DNA from: Pachypanchax playfairii
Taxonomy: Eukaryota; Chordata; Actinopteri; Cyprinodontiformes; Aplocheilidae
Length of the DNA stretch: 64,000 nt
Reading direction: 5' to 3'
NCBI GenBank assembly: GCA_006937955.1
Contig: SSNP01000245.1
Coordinates: 158,464 to 222,463, forward strand
Made by a program: the position numbers and the translations under genes. Positions 1-11,988 of the stretch are shown here, piece by piece (the first letter of the stretch is position 1; each line of letters opens with the position of its first letter). The notes beneath the pieces were generated by a model. The model was not told the DNA's origin, did not search any database, and was given only the letters and a program-made list of their open reading frames with translations.

Positions 1-2962
1 CAGCTTAATGTGCAAATAGCGCTTCCATGTGCATTGTAACTCACCCTAAATTGGCTCACCTGCCATTTTCACATGCAAAAAAAAAAAAAGACAAGGTTTG
101 GCAACAGACACTTGCACAAAATGTCACCACCTCCATTTCATTTTATTTTTAAATTTACTTCATCATTTTCTCTGAAACGTATTTGGTCACGGCTTTGGGC
201 CTCAGGCACTTCCTTTATAAAGTGGGATGAAGAATCTCTGCAGCTGTGTCACACTTTTTATCAGTCATTTTATCTTTGAAACAATCTCGTGTTAATTTGA
301 TTAGATCGTTTGAAGAGTTTTATATCTATGATCTGCTTTGATACCATGAATCTCTAGAAACACATTTTCCAGTTAATTTACAGCATAAAAGGGGTAATTA
401 TTTATTTTATGGAGAAACATTTGATTTATGTATGTACAGTATGTAAACATACAAATACAAAACTGGATGTCATGTACATACTAAGATACAGAGGACCAGA
501 AAATAAACATTGAGTGCTTTTACTTTGAAAAGGTACTGCCTGTTAAAAGGATTACCAGATCACATGCTTCCCGGTAGCTTCGTTAACACCCGGAGTTCCC
601 TTTTAACATCTCCTGATCAGAAACTTTGACCTCTTATTGCAGGTGCTCTTATGACACCAGATCAGGCAGGTAATTAGTCTAATTAAATGTCTGTGGGTGT
701 AGGTGTTTGTGGAGGGTGTATTCATTAACCCACACCCCCACTTATTCACCTATTTAATCACCTCAAACTGATCTTAACAAGAACCCCCCCTCCCTTTTTA
801 TTCTTTGTCATCTTATCTTTAGCAGTGTTACCCCTGACCTCCTTTAGCCTCTTACATCCAGTTTTAGGGGTGTAGTTGGGGTGGAGGTGCATCTATTGAA
901 GCTGGCTGATCAAAGTCCCCAGGATCCCCAGGAAGACATTTTCTGAGGCAAGGAGGGAATTTAAATAGCATTCTGAGGCAGAAAACCAGAGCCTGGGTTT
1001 GAGGCAAAGGGTTATTGTGTCTGTTTGGGGCAGTTCTGTTCCTAATGCGCCTAATGAGGGAAGGGATCTCACCAGGACTGATGTCACCTGGAACAAGTCC
1101 TAATTTGGTTTGCATGATGATAACCTTTCAAAGCAATTGTTCTTTAAGGTGAGCGTAAGAGGTGTGAAATGTTAGAAATTTTCGCATTTTTAAAAGCTGC
1201 ATGAAGTATATTAAAGATGACAGAAACATCAGAAACAACATAGTCTCTCGAGGCTGATCATATCCTGTGTGTGTGTGTGTTTTGTCAGAGAAATGACAGG
1301 CGCAAACACTGATTCAGTGTGGCGGTAGTCCAGAAAGAGCCAGGGAACCTAGAGGGAGCAAATTATATTCATTGGTCTTAAACGCTCGGGTTGGCCGGCC
1401 GGCCTTGTTGCAACCGCTGGTGTCATGTTACATTATGACCTGAAGATGACTGGAGGATGACACAGCTCCAAAGAGACAAGACCCAGAGAGGAGGAGGAGG
1501 TGAGGAAGGGGCAGGCAATGATGCAGACTGGCTGTAGATCAGCTGAGGTGGTTTAACTTGTAGATTTATTTTGAAAAGAATTTCCTGCAGACATTTGAAT
1601 GTTTCACATTTATCTCTTCATTTATGGTAATTCATCCAGTATAATGATTTTTTTAATAAAAATATTTGTTTTATTTTTCCTTTTACATTTGAGATTTAAA
1701 AAATGAACCAAACTGTTATAGTTTGTCAGTTTAGTTTTTATTGAGTAAAATTCAAAGTGAAGTGACTGTGAATCAGCTGTCAATAGGGGGTGCTGCACAG
1801 CAGTTTAATAAACAGCTGCCTCAATCTTTTTCATCTTACAGGTAATTTTCCAAGTAGGAATAAAATGATTCATCTTTTTCATTATATATCTCGTGTATCT
1901 TGTTGTTTTTCTAATGCCTCTGCTGTTTTTCTGCTCTTTAGTAATGTGTGTTTTTACCTATCAAGGAGATGTTTTGAGTCAGTTTTTCCAAACCTGACAA
2001 TGTTTTTATACCAAGAGAAGAGATGGAAACATCTTTTATAAGGATGTTTCAATAAGCAAAGTAGAAAAATCTGTTGTTGGGAAGTCTTTGAGAAGATTTA
2101 AATCACATCAGCGTTTGCTGGATACTGCTGCTGTAAAGTTTTGTTCCAAGAGGAGAAAACTATAAACACATCTTAGCAAAATTGTTTCAAGGCAGAAAAA
2201 AATGCAGCTTTTAGAAAAACTGAATAGAAAATAGAAAAGCATCTGTGCCAAGGAAGAAACTTCTTTATGAAGACACAACAATGGTGTCAAGCTAAAACAA
2301 AGACTGTATTTATTGGATTGTGCCACTGAATGGCAGAGGTTTGATTATGCAGGGAGGGGGAGACAGCTGTGTGGCTTCATAATGATGAGACACTGAGATC
2401 TTCCATTGTCAGTCCATACTTTGGGCACAGATCTGTTTTGACAGAGCACTATTGTTTGTTGTCACCTTACTCATATGGTCAAATAATGAGGATGTTTTCA
2501 CAGACTGAAAGAGACACAATATAAAACAACATTATTGTGGCTTTGAGTCTCTGTTAGAGGAAGACAAGGTGGTGTTTTTTATTTTTTGTGTGGGTTGTTT
2601 GTGTCAGTGTTGAGAGACTCCATTTTTTTTCTGTCCTTGGCTCGACATTCTGCCAAAGCTGTGAATGGAAGGAATATGAACAAAATACTCATTGTATAGA
2701 AAAAAAAAATTCAAATGTTGAAATGTTCTGAAGTGATGATAAAAAGGAAAACTGATTTTTTTTTTAAATACTTAACTACTCTAAACTGGAAAATAAATAT
2801 ACCAAAAATGTTATTTTGTTTTGTGTCACTTAAAAGTTAAATATGGAACAATTTCATAAAAAGCTATATTTAAAAAAAACATAATAGATGGGTGCAGAAT
2901 GAAAGTACAGTATTTTCTTAATAGAATAGAATAGTCATGCATTGTTGTTGTTTTTTTTTTTT
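1..2962. other. Intergenic, A+T-rich, no gene seen
   Basis: Only short chance ORFs occur, with no splice-flanked coding sequence or known family. A GGCCGGCCGGCC palindrome lies near 1395. Confidence 0.7.
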
Positions 2963-3610
2963 GAACCCTCGTACAAGCACAGCTCCAGGACACAGATAGC
3001 AGGTTTAAGAGTTTTAATGACAATTAATGGTTTACAGTTTCATGGAATGTGCAATTCAGAAGAAGTATTCTGAACCGGAATCCTGCTGGTACGGAGCGTC
3101 TGGATCTGAGCAGTGGAGAAAACAGGTTAGTGCGGAGGTCACTGGAGGTAGATAATTTGTGGAGAGGGTTGCTTTCGGTGGTAATGGTGGTAGTTGCTGA
3201 AGGAGGAGCAGTATGTGCCAGAGGACTGAGACTGGCGTGAGTTGGCGGCGAGCGGTGTGTGGATATGATGGAGGTTGGAGGGTGGACAGACCAACTCAGT
3301 GCGTCCTGGTGTTTCTGTTGGACAGGTGCGGCGGTAGAGGTGGAGGAGACGAACCGGGCTGGCTGGATCCTGAGACCAGACGTGGTTGTGGGAAACCGTG
3401 GCAGAGGATCCAAGCCGGGAACCAGTGGCGTCTAAGCTCAGAGAAGATACAAACATAGATTTAGTTTTGCTGAGGCCACACTACCACTGTGTAACATGGA
3501 ACAAAGTGGTGTTCGTCTCCTGCCGATCCTCCCCTTTTATCCTGTCCAGGTGATGAGGTAACGCGCCACACCTGTGCTGCTGGGATCTGCCACGCCTCTG
3601 AAAGACAAAG
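2963..3610 (-). mobile_element. LTR-like or retroposed sequence, minus strand
   Basis: On the minus strand this runs from U3-like sequence through a TATA-like GGATAAAAGG (near 3540) to a poly(A)-signal-like CATTAAAAC near 3015, and ends ...CGAGGGTTC followed by a run of 12 A. Open frames here (e.g. 3413-3024) are Ser/Pro/Thr/His-rich with no family resemblance. It resembles a solo gypsy-type LTR, but the terminal A run also fits retroposition of a transcript. Confidence 0.35.
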
Positions 3611-3671
3611 GTAAGTAGCCATGCACACACACACACTCACACACACCACATGCACACAGACACTGACACAT

Positions 3672-3708
3672 GAAAAGAAAAGAAAAGAAAAGAAAAGAAA
3701 AGAAAAGA
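3672..3708. repeat. (AAAAG)n microsatellite
   Basis: About seven AAAAG units, probably the grown tail of the adjacent minus-strand retroelement. Confidence 0.9.
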
Positions 3709-3970
3709 ATGACTTCATTGTCATAGGTACAGTGAAATTCAAAGGTGTTCTTCGATCGGTGAAGGATCATAAAACGTTGGCACTATGTTTACATCTACCA
3801 GCCAATAGCAGGCAGAGTAGCGGCACCACTGCAGGTTGCCTAATATGGTAAATAGTCCGAGGCTGGGGTCCAGCAGAGGAGGGCGGAGTCTGCAGGTCCA
3901 ACAGCTGCTTCAGAGTCCTGCAGATTTCATTATCCTTCTCAGAAGAGGAGCGATCAGAGAAGATCAAACA
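3672..3970 (-). mobile_element. LINE/SINE 3' end with (CTTTT)n tail, minus strand
   Basis: On the minus strand the motif AATTTCACTGTACCTATGAC followed by AATGAAGTCATTC runs into a (TTTTC)n tail (3672-3708). That is the form of L2-type fish LINE 3' ends that terminate in a short tandem repeat. The upstream limit near 3970 is a guess. Confidence 0.45.
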
Positions 3971-6900
3971 CCAGAGTGAGTTTAGGTGAAGCTACAATAG
4001 ATGGACCCAAATAAAACATGTTCACGACATCAAAACACACGAGGAAATCTTGTTCTATTGTTTCAACTATCCACACACTAGATGTTGCTGTGGTCTTCAT
4101 GTTCCATATTCAACCTTTAAATGCTTATAGATGCATTTAAAAAACTCAAAAGTAGTTGAGCTTTATGTACCTCTAATTCAACTTCTTGCCTCAATTTTGA
4201 CTCAGAAAAAAAAATGAGTGCATGAATTCGTGCTGCAGCTACCACTTCAGAGTTCCTCTAACACAGTCTGTGCACGTCTTGCACTGGCCGTTAACCTGAA
4301 CATTTCCTCAGCTCTGCAGCTGCACCAACATCTGTGTGCTATGTCTTCTTCATCCGCCCCATTCCCTCCAATAACCTGTTATCTCTCTGATGGACATGAA
4401 TAAAGGAGAGAACAATCTGGACACTCTGTTGCACAACATGCTGCTGGACCTGAAAACATCAATAATACATTTACCAGCAATTCACCTTCACCTTAGTTTG
4501 CATTAGTGTAATATTTGTCTATAGAGAGGCACAGTGAAGTTTTGTTTTAAAGTATCTACTTACAGTAAGTCCTATAAAGAGAGAGTCTGTTTCAAATATG
4601 ACTAAAATTCCTGAGTCCTATCCAAGTTTTCAGATTTGATACTTTCAGAACAGTTTCAGTTTAAAATGCTTTTTATTAATGAGGCTTGATTTTTTTATTT
4701 TTTTTTATTTTATAAACTGTATCCTTGATAAAAGATCATTATACTTATCATGGTCAAAATAATCCCACAATACAGTTTTTTACCCATTAGTTGTGGATAG
4801 TTTTATGTTTTACTGCGTATTGCTAAATGAATTACATATCTGATGCTATGATTCTGCAAAAAGTGCAGTGTTGTTGTGTTAAAGAGAAACTAATGTTTGC
4901 ATTATGTATTCAAAGTGCACAAAGCTAAAATTTCACAAGCATAAATTAAAAGTCTCTTTTTCTGTCTTTTAGCATTTAAATCTCTACAAAATAACTTGAT
5001 AAACTAATCTACTGTTATGAAACTTGTCTAAGTGGATACTCACCGAAAAACTCTATAGTACGAATTAACAACTTATTTAATAATGAGATGTTATTAGAAG
5101 TTTATACAGTATTCTTGTTTATAGTGAGTGTTTCCTGTTAATTATTTAAACATATTTTTATGGTCCTTCTCTGATATTTTCTATATAAAAGCCCTCTGGG
5201 TCCTTATCGGCCATTGTTGGGTCCTTCTCCTCTGGGTGTGTCCAAACATTTGCCTGTTGCTCTGACAATGTAAAGAAAGTAAAAATAACATCATATTTAG
5301 TGTTTCTGTCCTGGAGAATTTATTTGATAGATAAAATATATTTATGGAAAATATAGAAACAAAAATAAACAATAAATCTGTTTACTGAAGTCAAGACTGT
5401 AGAACGACACATGTGCAGAAGGAATCAGTAGCACATCTGAACAGGTAGCATATTTCTACAGAACACCAGTTCCAGCAACGGCCGTCTGGGACACGGCTGC
5501 AGAAAAGTTATTTAGTGTGGTTTTAAGTGAAAACTGTTTACAAATAACAGACAATACTGTCATTAAGAGGGTAATTTTACAACCTGTATATTTAATCACT
5601 GAGACTAACTACCATGATCAGGATGAATGAGCATCTGCAGAGACATTTCAGATAAACATAGAATGAGAAAGTTATTATTGTCAGTTTTAGATAGGCATGC
5701 TGAGCTTTTATTTTGAAATTAAAACTAAACTGGATGCTGTAAAAGGCTGTTTGTAGATATAATGTTTGTTTCTAAGAGACCAAGAGGAGAAAAAAACCAA
5801 ACCTTAGGCTTACCCTGCGTGATACTGCACTTGATAAGGAAACAAACCTGAAAAATCCTTTCCACTTGCATCTTGGCACTGCACAAATTGGCATGTAGGC
5901 GGTACCATGTTAATATGGTGTGAGACTGCTAATGGCTTTATGATTGGATAATTAGAGGAAGGTGGGTAATTAGGAGAGTCTGGGCTTGGCTTCCCTGTTG
6001 GAGTGAGTGGGAACAGGAAGACTCCCTGCTGGCTCTTGAAGGGTGTTTATGTGTGTGAGAGAGGAAGTGTGTTTTTGGATGTCATTGCTACCGGCTAAAA
6101 GTATAAATCCTCGCTGTGCCACTTTAAGACTCCAGACACTTAAACAGTGTTGAGCTGAAGAAAACACAACTATCTGGCTCTTGTTGGATTTGTAGCTTAT
6201 GCTGTCTGTGATTCAAATTCATTTGGGAGGGTGGATGAATGACTATGACTAAATCATCACTTTCTATTGTATGTTTCTCCAAATCTTCAGAGTCGATATG
6301 ATTCTAACCAGATGAGAGTATGAGTCAGGAAATTTTCCAAAATTTCTGTTCTTTCTGGTTCATTGGTCCATCTTGCTGCTTTAAGAGCATGTTTTTAATC
6401 TTTGAGAAAATGACTGTGAAGCTAACGACTTCTCCCCTCCGCCCGTCCACCACTCCAGACATCATTAGAGCTCGACTATAGCCCAGGGCTGCGCATGAAC
6501 CCCTTCTTCAAACTGTACACTTTATCCATAATTCAGACATCTAACCTGAATTATTCAAGCAAATAGTGGGGAAAATAATGGAGTTCACTGAATCTTACTT
6601 ACACATAAAACTATTTTAATGTTGATTTGAGTTTTTGAAGCTTTCTGACTCGGTTGGGGGGTGGGGGGTGGGGGTGGGGGTGGGGTCCTGATTAAGGCAG
6701 GAAACACATGATCACATGGTGGTAAATAAATTATAATAAAAGAGATATATTTTAGAAATTATGACTATGTGTATGTTCTTGAGGATAATGATAAAATGCA
6801 CATTTCATATGAGTAAAAAAACAATATTGTTTATAAAACAAGCAGCTAAAAACTGATAAAGAAGTCAATGAAAAAACAACATTCTTTACATTTTGTAACA

Positions 6901-7909
6901 AAGTAAAATATTCAATTTGTGTTTTTTACAACCTTAATAATTATGACAATTATGCCTGTGTCTGTGTGCATGAATCATGTCTCTGTGCCTCTGAAGTCTT
7001 TCTGTGTGTTTAAAAGGCACAAACTAAATGCAGCAATGACCCACACTTGATATCCTATCAGAAAAACAGCTGAATTAACATTAGTTCCTTCCTAACCATA
7101 CCATAAGCCTGGGTGTTAAATCATTTACTCCCTTTGGAGTGGCCAAGGCCATGCAACTTTTATCACGGGAAAAGAATCAGAATTCCCCTGGATAGAAGGG
7201 TGGCTCATGCATTAATAAAGTATACAGTACATGCAAGCACTATAACCTTGCTCAGAGGTTTTGCTAGAAGCATAGAGCACATTACTGAAAGGTTTTATAC
7301 TTTATCATCTAGAGGCTGTAAGTCTATTCTCTATACTGAGGTCTTTGTTGGAGGGAGGGCTGAGTTGTAGGAGAAAACATCTAACAAACTCTGGAACTTG
7401 GGACAACATACAGGAGAATGTCTTTGGGTCATGCACAGCAGCACACTTCTGCTTGCATGTGTAGGCTTCTGCATATCTCAACCATTTTTTTCTTTTACAG
7501 CAAACACAAACTCACCCACGGACGTGTGCAGAGAAAGGATCTGGTATAATTTAATTTCTGATGTCCTTTCAAAACTACATTCTTCTGTTTCATGCTGTGA
7601 ACCACAAGCACTAAACTGCAGGTTCATCCTTTTATAAAGTTGCTCTTGCACAGCTACTCTGAAAATATGTTGTTTATTAACCTCCTGAACCCAAGGTCCC
7701 CAAATCTGGGGACCTAGCTTCCTACCAGAGACTACACACCAAAAATGGGCCCAGGGAAGAACGGGTGTAATATATTTTATATTAAACTTAACTGTTTAAT
7801 GTCAGATATTCTTCCAAAGAAATCTTAAAATCAGAGTCAATTTGTGTCTTGAAGAGAGTCATGACTTGTGACACATTAAAAGACCCTGAGGATCATGTTG
7901 CACTAAATT
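3971..7909. other. Intergenic, no gene seen
   Basis: A+T-rich. It holds the G-rich tract at 6654 and a perfect hairpin at 7694-7715. Nothing coding can be supported. Confidence 0.7.
6654..6686 (+). repeat. G-rich tract with G-quadruplex potential
   Basis: Five or six runs of 4-6 G separated by single T bases. Confidence 0.75.
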
Positions 7910-8334
7910 GAATCAGAATCAGATTTATTTGGTCCAGTATGTTACAGATACAAGGGATTTGGTTCCGGCTTACTTTGCACTTGTAGACACAGACAGACAT
8001 ATAGTATAAAGATAATAGACAGTGTTGGACATACAGTAGAACACATAGAACACACACCAGATACATCAGCAGCATTTTACCACCATGAAAGTCTAGTTGG
8101 TGGTTTGAGGTCAGGTGGTACAGAACAGGTATAGAACATTATTTAATGATAGAACAGGTTATTTCCTTGTTAAGAGAGTTAAACATTGTTTAATACGGTG
8201 ACGGTCTGGAGGAAAAACTGTTTAGGTGTCTGGTGGTTTTGGTGTTCAGAGATCTGTAGCGCCAACCTGAGGGGAGAGGAGAGGTGAGATCCTGGAGAGA
8301 AGGTCCCTGATGATGCTGCCTGACCTTTACCTGA

Positions 8335-8694
8335 CTCTGGAGGAGTCCAGGTCCTGGATGGAGGAGTCTAGGCCCTGGATGGTGGAGTCTAGGTCCTGGA
8401 TGGAGGAGTCCAGGTCCTTGATGGAGGAGTCTAGGCCCTGGATGGTGGAGTCTAGGCCCTGGATGGTGGAGTCTAGGTCCTGGATGGAGGAGTCTAGGCC
8501 CTGGATGGAGGAGTCCAGGTCCTTGATGGAGGAGTCTAGGCCCTGGATGGAGGAGTCTAGGCCCTGGATGGTGGAGTCCAGGTCCTGGATGGAGGAGTCC
8601 AGGTCCTTGATGGAGGAGTCCAGGCCCTGGATGGAGGAGTCTAGGTCCTGGATGGAGGAGTCTAGGTCCTGGATGGAGGAGTCTAGGTCTTGAA
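8335..8694 (-). repeat. 21-bp minisatellite, about 17 copies, inside the LINE coding remnant
   Basis: The unit is 21 bp, e.g. GTCCTGGATGGAGGAGTCTAG on the plus strand, with variants (GGTCC/GGCCC, GGATGGAGGA/GGATGGTGGA, CCTTGATG). On the minus strand it reads DSSIQDL per unit, an extension of the LINE word LPSIQDLY found at its edge. Units are in multiples of three bases, so both strands stay open through the array. Confidence 0.9.
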
Positions 8695-9163
8695 GGTAGG
8701 GGTATAGGTCCTGGATGGAGGGCAGATCAGCACCAGTGATCCTCTCTGCCGTCTGTTTCTGTCTAGTTTAGTTTCTGGTCCAAACCAGACCCTGGTGGAC
8801 CAGCAGAGACTTGATGAAGGTTCTGTAAAGTTCACCAGCAGCTCCTGTAGCAGGTTAAACTTCTTGAGCTGCAGCAGGAAGTTCAACCTCTGCTGGACCT
8901 TCTTAATGACCAGGTCTATGTTGGCTGTCCAGTTCAGGTCCTGGGTCATGATGGTCCCCAGAAACCTGAACCTGTCCACCATAGTTACAGGTGTGTTGTG
9001 TATGATAATGGGGGACGGGGTGGAGGGTCTTCCTGAAGTCCACTGTCATCTCTACAGTTTTTAGAGTGTTGAGTTCTAGATAGTTCTGACTACACCAGAG
9101 GACCAGCTGGTCCACTTCCTGTCTGTAAGGAAGACTGAAAGCCAGTTTCTTGCCAGTTTTCAA
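8683..9163 (-). pseudogene. LINE reverse transcriptase C-terminal remnant (frameshifted)
   Basis: Two overlapping frames (9163-8903 and 8982-8683) together cover the thumb-adjacent part of the reverse transcriptase. One frame holds YRQEVDQLVLWCSQNYLELN; the other holds the FLG and KKVQQRL motifs. The switch of frame near 8985 and the missing upstream catalytic FADD region show it cannot be functional. Confidence 0.75.
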
Positions 9164-9662
9164 ATCTAATCTGAAATCAGGGTTTTAGGATGACAGTGGT
9201 GTCAAAAATTAAAGATGACTTCATCCGAAAAAAAACCATGAATTAGCTTTTAGCTTGCTGACATATTTCTTTATTTCTAACTAGTCTCTTATCATCATGC
9301 AAAAGCAAAGATGCATAAATCTCTTTTACCACCGACAACTTGGCTTTTGATGATGACGATGTGAGATTTTGCACTCGAGTGTCTTCTGAATGAAGGACAT
9401 AAGCCCTCAACTGACAGCACCTGTTCACTTTCAACTAAAAGGAAGTAACATCTACAGAAACAACAGCTCTGAAGAAGGCGGAAGTAAACACGCCGAAACA
9501 TGTCAGCAACAGGTAATACACCTCTCAACAACTCTGAGTTTAAAAAGAACCAAAAACAAGATCGCTTTCAACTATGTTGTTTAAATTTAGCAGAGTGATG
9601 TTCAGTTTACGTTCAGGTGTGTGAATGACAAACTGCAGCTTTAAGAACTGGGAGTCACCTGA

Positions 9663-10465
9663 CTTAAAGAGCAACTCACCCTCAGAACAACTTTTTTTCT
9701 GCGTATAAACTGTATTAGTGGGTCTTGAATGTAATCTTTCAGTTTCTGGGCATTTTTTGGACATTTTCATGTAAACTTGTTAAATTCTACACTTTTTGGT
9801 CTAAAAACCCTTTTAGGGTTGAAAGGTGGTCATTGCATTTGATTGCATTTGAATTTTGTGATTGGCTGAAAGCGGTACATTTCTACGTCACCAGCATCAT
9901 CTCTAAGACACGCCCCCTGGAGTACAAAACCATCTCTCAGACAGACACACTCACCCCCGCCCGCCCGTTGTCTCCAGCTTCTCACCAAAGTGAATAACTA
10001 ATATCAGTAAAATCAGGACAAAGACCTCATTGTACTGCAGTGATTGTGTAGATGTGATTTGTGCACGTTATATTTCTATTCAGACATTTACTCAGACCCA
10101 TGTCAGCAACATGGCGATAGCTTTAGCATTATGGCTAACAACAATCAATCGGTAAACTACTCTGAAAACTACGACAAAGAGAATAACTATCATCATTAAA
10201 AGAATAATTAAATCGGGGCAACGACTTCCCTGCAGTGGTTGTGATTGTGTGGGTGTAATTTATAGACGTTATATTCTCATCATGGTCGGGTTACAAGTCT
10301 ACAACACGGCAGAGTCACACTGGAGCTAATCTAAACACGGAGAAGTGCTACACGTCAATCACAGCTCAGGACCGCCTCTTAAAGTGACGCCTTCTTCAGC
10401 ATTTTTTGAAAAAGCAGTTAGAAGGCAGGAAGATAATTTAGAGGGGGTGTGAGTTCCTCTTTAAG
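9663..10465. mobile_element. Non-autonomous DNA transposon (MITE-like) with about 21-25-bp inverted ends
   Basis: The left end CTTAAAGAGCAACTCACCC (9663) is matched by an imperfect inverted copy ending CTCTTTAAG at 10465, giving an 803-bp unit. There is no coding capacity. Inside, about 100 bp at 9990-10090 recurs in diverged form at about 10180-10280 (shared words: GAATAACTA, CTGCAGTG, GTTATATT). Similar termini occur on hAT-like fish repeats, but I could not find a clear 8-bp target duplication, so the superfamily is unproven. Confidence 0.5.
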
Positions 10466-10586
10466 AAATGTGCTATACAAGTAGAAGTAGAAGTACACAC
10501 CATTTACCATGATAACATACAGAAAGCAGAACTATCACGCCATTAATCTTGCTTGATGCTCACCAGTTTATGCCTGTTTATAGCTA

Positions 10587-10786
10587 CAGTGGGGCAAAAA
10601 AGTATTTAGTCAGCCACCAATTGTGTAAGTTCTCCCACTTAAAAAGATCAGAGAGGCCTGTAATTTTCATCATAGGTATACCTCAACTATGAGAGACAAA
10701 ATGAGGAAAAAAAATCCAGAAAATCACATTGTCTGATTTTTAAAGAATTTATTTGCAAATTATGGTGGAAAATAAGTATTTGGTCA
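10587..10786 (+). repeat. Left terminal inverted repeat of Tc1 element
   Basis: About 200 bp matching the right end in reverse complement with one homopolymer difference (8 versus 7 A). It carries outer and inner direct repeats. Confidence 0.93.
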
Positions 10787-10949
10787 CCTACAAACAAGTA
10801 AGATTTCTGGCTTTCACAGACCTGTAACTTCTTTAAGAGGCTCCTCGGTCCTCCACTCGTTACCTGTATTAATGGCACCTGTGTGAACTCGTTATCAGTA
10901 TAAAAGACACCTGTCCACAACCTCAAACAGTCACGCTCCAAACTCCACT

Positions 10950-11972
10950 ATGGCCAAGACCAAAGAGCTGTCAAAGGACACCAGAAACAAAATTGTAGAC
11001 CTTCACCAGGCTGGGAAGACTGAATCTGCAATAGGTAAGCAGCTTGGTGTGAAGAAATCAACTGTGGGAGCAATTATTAGAAAATGGAAGACATACAAGA
11101 CCACTGATAATCTCCCTCGATCTGGGGCTCCACGCAAGATCTCACCCCGTGGGGTCAAAATGATCACAAGAACGGTGAGCAAAAATCCCAGAACCACACG
11201 GAGGGACCTAGTGAATGACCTGCAGAGAGCTGGGACCAAAGTAACAAAGGCTACCATCAGTAACACACTACGCCGCCAGGGACTCAAATCCTGCAGTGCC
11301 AGACGTGTCCCCCTGCTGAAGCCAGGACACGTCCAGGCCCGTCTGCGGTTTGCTAGAGAGCATTTGGATGATCCAGAAGAGGATTGGGAGAACATCATAT
11401 GGTCAGATGAAACCAAAATAGAACTTTTTGGTAGAAACTCAACTTGTCGTGTTTGGAGGGGAAAGAATGCTGAGTTGGATCCAAAGAACACCATACCTAC
11501 TGTAAAGCATGGGGGTGGAAACATCATGCTTTGGGGCTGTTTTTCTGCAAGGGGACCAGGACGACTGATCCGTGTAAAGGAAAGAATGAATGGGGCCATG
11601 TATCCTAAGATTTTGAGTGAAAACCTCCTTCCATCAGCAAGGGCATTGAAAATGAGACGTGGCTGGGTCTTTCAGCATGACAATGATCCCAAACACACCG
11701 CCCGGGCAACGAAGGAGTGGCTTCGTAAGAAGCATTTCAAGGTCCTGGAGTGGCCTAGCCAGTCTCCAGATCTCAACCCCATAGAAAATCTCTGGAGGGA
11801 GTTGAAAGTCCGTGTTGCCCAGCGTCAGCCCCAAAACATCACTGCTCTAGAGGAGATCTGCATGGAGGAATGGGCCAAAATACCAGCAACAGTGTGTGAA
11901 AACCTTGTGAAGACTTACAGAAAACGTTTGACCTCTGTCATTGCCAACAAAGGCTATATAACAAAGTATTGA
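10950..11972 (+). CDS. Tc1-type transposase, full length, 340 aa
   Basis: A cut-and-paste DNA transposase of the Tc1 family, uninterrupted from MAKTKELSKD to GYITKY. Residues about 1-50 and 65-115 form the paired-like helix-turn-helix DNA-binding domains, with SGAPRK (58-63) in the place of the usual GRPR hook. Basic residues at about 104-120 fit a nuclear localisation signal. The catalytic triad is complete: D153 (WSDETK), D244 (HDNDPKHT) and E279 (NPIENLW), with 90 and 34 residues between, i.e. DD34E. A glycine-rich box (GGGNIMLWGCF) lies at 188-198. Length and triad positions match the 340-residue salmonid-type Tc1 transposases. It sits inside its own inverted repeats. Whether it is active cannot be read from sequence; no inactivating stop or frameshift is visible. 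Confidence 0.95.
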   Translation: MAKTKELSKDTRNKIVDLHQAGKTESAIGKQLGVKKSTVGAIIRKWKTYKTTDNLPRSGAPRKISPRGVKMITRTVSKNPRTTRRDLVNDLQRAGTKVTKATISNTLRRQGLKSCSARRVPLLKPGHVQARLRFAREHLDDPEEDWENIIWSDETKIELFGRNSTCRVWRGKNAELDPKNTIPTVKHGGGNIMLWGCFSARGPGRLIRVKERMNGAMYPKILSENLLPSARALKMRRGWVFQHDNDPKHTARATKEWLRKKHFKVLEWPSQSPDLNPIENLWRELKVRVAQRQPQNITALEEICMEEWAKIPATVCENLVKTYRKRLTSVIANKGYITKY

Positions 11973-11988
11973 GATTAACTTTTGTTAT

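Larger units (their letters stand above)
7910..9165 (-). mobile_element. 5'-truncated non-LTR retrotransposon (Rex1/CR1/L2-like), 3' part
   Basis: Read on the minus strand this is the C-terminal end of a LINE reverse transcriptase and its 3' tail. Conserved words are WCSQNYLELN with KTVEMTVDFRK (about 9115-9040), FRFLGTIMTQDLNW (about 8970-8925) and KKVQQRLNFLLQLKKFN (about 8905-8855). These are followed by a DLPSIQDLY-type segment, RWRYRSLN with HLNSFF (about 8265-8200), and a 3' end AAATAAATC with GATTCTGATTC at 7910. The frame is broken (a frameshift near 8985 and stops), so it is dead. The 5' end near 9165 is a typical truncation. The exact clade needs a library search. Confidence 0.8.

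Noticed and set aside
3024..3413. A 129-aa Ser/Thr/Pro/His-rich ORF
   Set aside because: No family resemblance; it lies in an LTR-like or retroposed sequence with no coding motifs.
8310..8693. A 127-aa ORF of ESRSWME-like repeats
   Set aside because: It is the plus-strand reading of the 21-bp minisatellite within a minus-strand LINE remnant.
11003..11599. A 198-aa minus-strand ORF
   Set aside because: It is the antisense shadow of the Tc1 transposase gene.
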